Positions 15,102-16,112 of a stretch of 16,112 bases of DNA are shown in pieces. The position numbers were made by a program, and so were the translations under genes. The stretch covers positions 1-16,112 of the forward strand of contig JALRCB010000015.1 of the NCBI GenBank assembly GCA_023257525.1, in the 5' to 3' direction. The DNA is from Candidatus Nanopelagicales bacterium. Lineage in GTDB: Bacteria; Actinomycetota; Actinomycetes; S36-B12; UBA5976. The notes under the pieces are model-generated. The model was given only the letters and a program-made list of their open reading frames with translations. It made no database searches and had not been told where the DNA came from. Every line of letters starts with the position of its first letter. Position 1 is the first letter of the stretch.

Positions 15102-15170
15102 AATCTAAGTTGGGCTTATCGCGCTCTGGCGGGGTTGAACCAGGTGACTTAAAAACATTTGGGACTTGCT

Positions 15171-15208
15171 GTAACAAACCCGAAACACATGGGACACGGC
15201 GTTGAAAT
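15171..15208 (+). promoter_or_regulatory. GlnR-type operator upstream of glnA
   Basis: Four 5-bp elements occur at exact 6-bp spacing: GTAAC (15171-15175), GAAAC (15182-15186), GACAC (15193-15197) and GAAAT (15204-15208). The known actinobacterial GlnR box is gTnAC-n6-GaAAC-n6-gTnAC-n6-GaAAC. The first pair matches perfectly and the second pair misses one base in each element. GlnR is the nitrogen-response regulator that controls glnA in Streptomyces and mycobacteria. The box ends about 10 bases before a possible -10 TATGGT, where an activator would be expected to sit. The match is seen; GlnR binding is inferred. Confidence 0.7.
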
Positions 15209-15216
15209 CGTGTCCC
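15191..15216. repeat. Inverted repeat (8-bp arms, 10-bp loop) upstream of glnA
   Basis: GGGACACG (15191-15198) and CGTGTCCC (15209-15216) are perfect reverse complements around a 10-base spacer. The repeat overlaps the second half of the GlnR-like box and ends just before the proposed -10. It is not followed by a T-run, so it is not a typical terminator. It may be a protein-binding site. Confidence 0.6.
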
Positions 15217-15218
15217 GC

Positions 15219-15279
15219 TATGGTCAGAACCAGCCAGAGAAATCTCTGGAAAATCGCGGAATAACTAACTGGAGGATCA
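15219..15279 (+). promoter_or_regulatory. Candidate -10, leader and Shine-Dalgarno of glnA
   Basis: TATGGT (15219-15224) is a plausible -10 with no recognisable -35 at the right distance, which would fit an activator-dependent promoter. The leader would run from about 15231 to 15279 and ends with a strong GGAGG (15271-15275) four bases before the ATG. The rest of the 190-bp gap shows only the elements listed and a loose 13-bp direct repeat at 15153 and 15183. Confidence 0.4.
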
Positions 15280-16112
15280 ATGTCCAACCTTGGACTCAAA
15301 ACCGCCGAAGATGCACTTAAGTACATCAAGGACAACAATATTCGCTTTCTTGACGTGCGCTTCTGTGACTTGCCTGGCGTAATGCAGCACTTCAATGTGC
15401 CTGTTGAATCTGTAGATGCAGACTTCTTTGCAGGTGGCCAGATGTTTGATGGTTCGTCCATCCGAGGCTTCCAGTCCATCCATGAATCTGATCTAAAGCT
15501 TCTGGCAGATGTCACAACTGCATTTGTTGATCCATTCCGCAAAGAAAAGACTTTAGTTATGAACTTCTCAGTTCATGATCCGTTCTCAGACGAGCCATAC
15601 GCTCGTGACCCACGCAACGTCGCAGCCAAAGCTGAGGCTTACTTAACTTCTACCGGTATCGCAGACACTGCCTTCTTTGCTCCCGAGGCAGAGTTCTTCG
15701 TATTTGATTCAGCTCGCTTCAAGACCAGCGCCAACGAATCCATGTATCACGTTGACTCAATTGAAGGTGCCTGGAACTCCGGAAACGAGTTCAATGCTGA
15801 CGGCAGCGACAACAGAGGTTACAAGACCCGCATCAAGGGTGGTTACTTCCCGGTTTCACCAACCGATCAAATGGCTGACCTACGCGATCAAATGGTCGTG
15901 CGCTTAGCTGAAGTTGGCTTACTAGTTGAGCGCTCACACCATGAAGTTGGTACTGCAGGTCAGATGGAAATCAACTACCGCTTCAATGACATTCTCCATG
16001 CCGGTGATGATTTGATGAAGTTTAAGTACATCATCAAGAACACTGCCTGGGCTGCTGGAAAGACCGTCACATTTATGCCGAAGCCACTCTTTGGCGATAA
16101 CGGCTCAGGTAT
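15280..16112 (+). CDS. glnA: Glutamine synthetase type I (partial, C-terminus off right edge)
   Basis: The first 277 codons of a GSI enzyme (usually about 470-475 residues) are present. The enzyme makes glutamine from glutamate, ammonia and ATP in the cytosol as a dodecamer. The N-terminal beta-grasp domain contains FDGSSIRGF (56-64). The catalytic domain shows the metal ligands E136 and E138 (FFAPEAEFF), E222 (HHEVG) and E230 (GQMEINYRF), and the segment NTAWAAGKTVTFMPKPLFGDNGSG (254-277). The adenylylation-loop tyrosine expected near residue 400 is beyond the edge, so GlnE control cannot be judged. The ATG at 15280 has GGAGG four bases upstream. The upstream GlnR-like box points to nitrogen control. 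Gene order after lipA and the RDD gene matches glnA1 of M. tuberculosis. Confidence 0.97.
   Translation, partial: MSNLGLKTAEDALKYIKDNNIRFLDVRFCDLPGVMQHFNVPVESVDADFFAGGQMFDGSSIRGFQSIHESDLKLLADVTTAFVDPFRKEKTLVMNFSVHDPFSDEPYARDPRNVAAKAEAYLTSTGIADTAFFAPEAEFFVFDSARFKTSANESMYHVDSIEGAWNSGNEFNADGSDNRGYKTRIKGGYFPVSPTDQMADLRDQMVVRLAEVGLLVERSHHEVGTAGQMEINYRFNDILHAGDDLMKFKYIIKNTAWAAGKTVTFMPKPLFGDNGSG

Noticed and set aside
15191..15216. Rho-independent terminator
   Set aside because: The hairpin has no following T-run on either strand and sits between two divergent promoters.
1..16112. CRISPR arrays, tRNA/rRNA genes, transposases, phage genes, toxin-antitoxin pairs
   Set aside because: None were found on reading both strands; the coding content is housekeeping genes plus a few unknown membrane proteins.

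Overview
The window is a core-genome segment of a high-GC-lineage Gram-positive bacterium (Actinobacteria/Actinomycetota), although its own base composition is only moderate (mid-40s % GC judged by eye). The evidence is gene order. gcvT (reverse), pepA, lpd, sucB with two lipoyl domains, a TIGR01777 epimerase, lipB, lipA, a DUF4191 protein, an RDD protein (reverse) and glnA follow the order known around glnA in Mycobacterium tuberculosis (Rv2211c-Rv2220) and Streptomyces. Moderate GC, compact spacing and many apparently leaderless starts fit a genome-streamlined freshwater lineage such as Nanopelagicales (acI), but that placement is inference.

Layout. (1) 1-720, reverse: 5' part of gcvT, cut by the left edge, divergent from the next block across a 77-bp spacer with a palindrome. 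(2) 798-7719, forward: pepA, lpd (E3), sucB (E2), a TIGR01777 NAD-dependent epimerase-like gene and an FAD amine-oxidase-like gene. (3) 7716-10642, reverse: an MMPL/RND transporter and a downstream S51 peptidase with overlapping stop/start; this pair interrupts the conserved order. (4) 10764-13821, forward: lipB, a four-helix membrane protein, lipA, DUF4191 and a 66-residue membrane protein. (5) 13814-15089, reverse: RDD membrane protein and a CE4-type deacetylase. (6) 15280-16112, forward: the first 277 codons of glnA, cut by the right edge.

How the genes fit together. Most of the conserved genes concern lipoate-dependent metabolism: LipB transfers octanoate, LipA inserts sulfur, E2 carries the lipoyl arms, E3 reoxidises them, and GcvT works in the lipoate-dependent glycine cleavage system. 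glnA is the nitrogen-assimilation gene at the end. The 190-bp region before glnA holds a well-spaced match to the actinobacterial GlnR box and an 8-bp inverted repeat.

No RNA genes, insertion sequences, CRISPR arrays or clear rho-independent terminators were seen, and no gene-free stretch exceeds 300 bp. I did not find an undescribed defence or mobile system. The points most worth following are the glnA and gcvT/pepA regulatory regions, the leaderless -10/start pattern, the transporter-peptidase pair, and the small membrane proteins.
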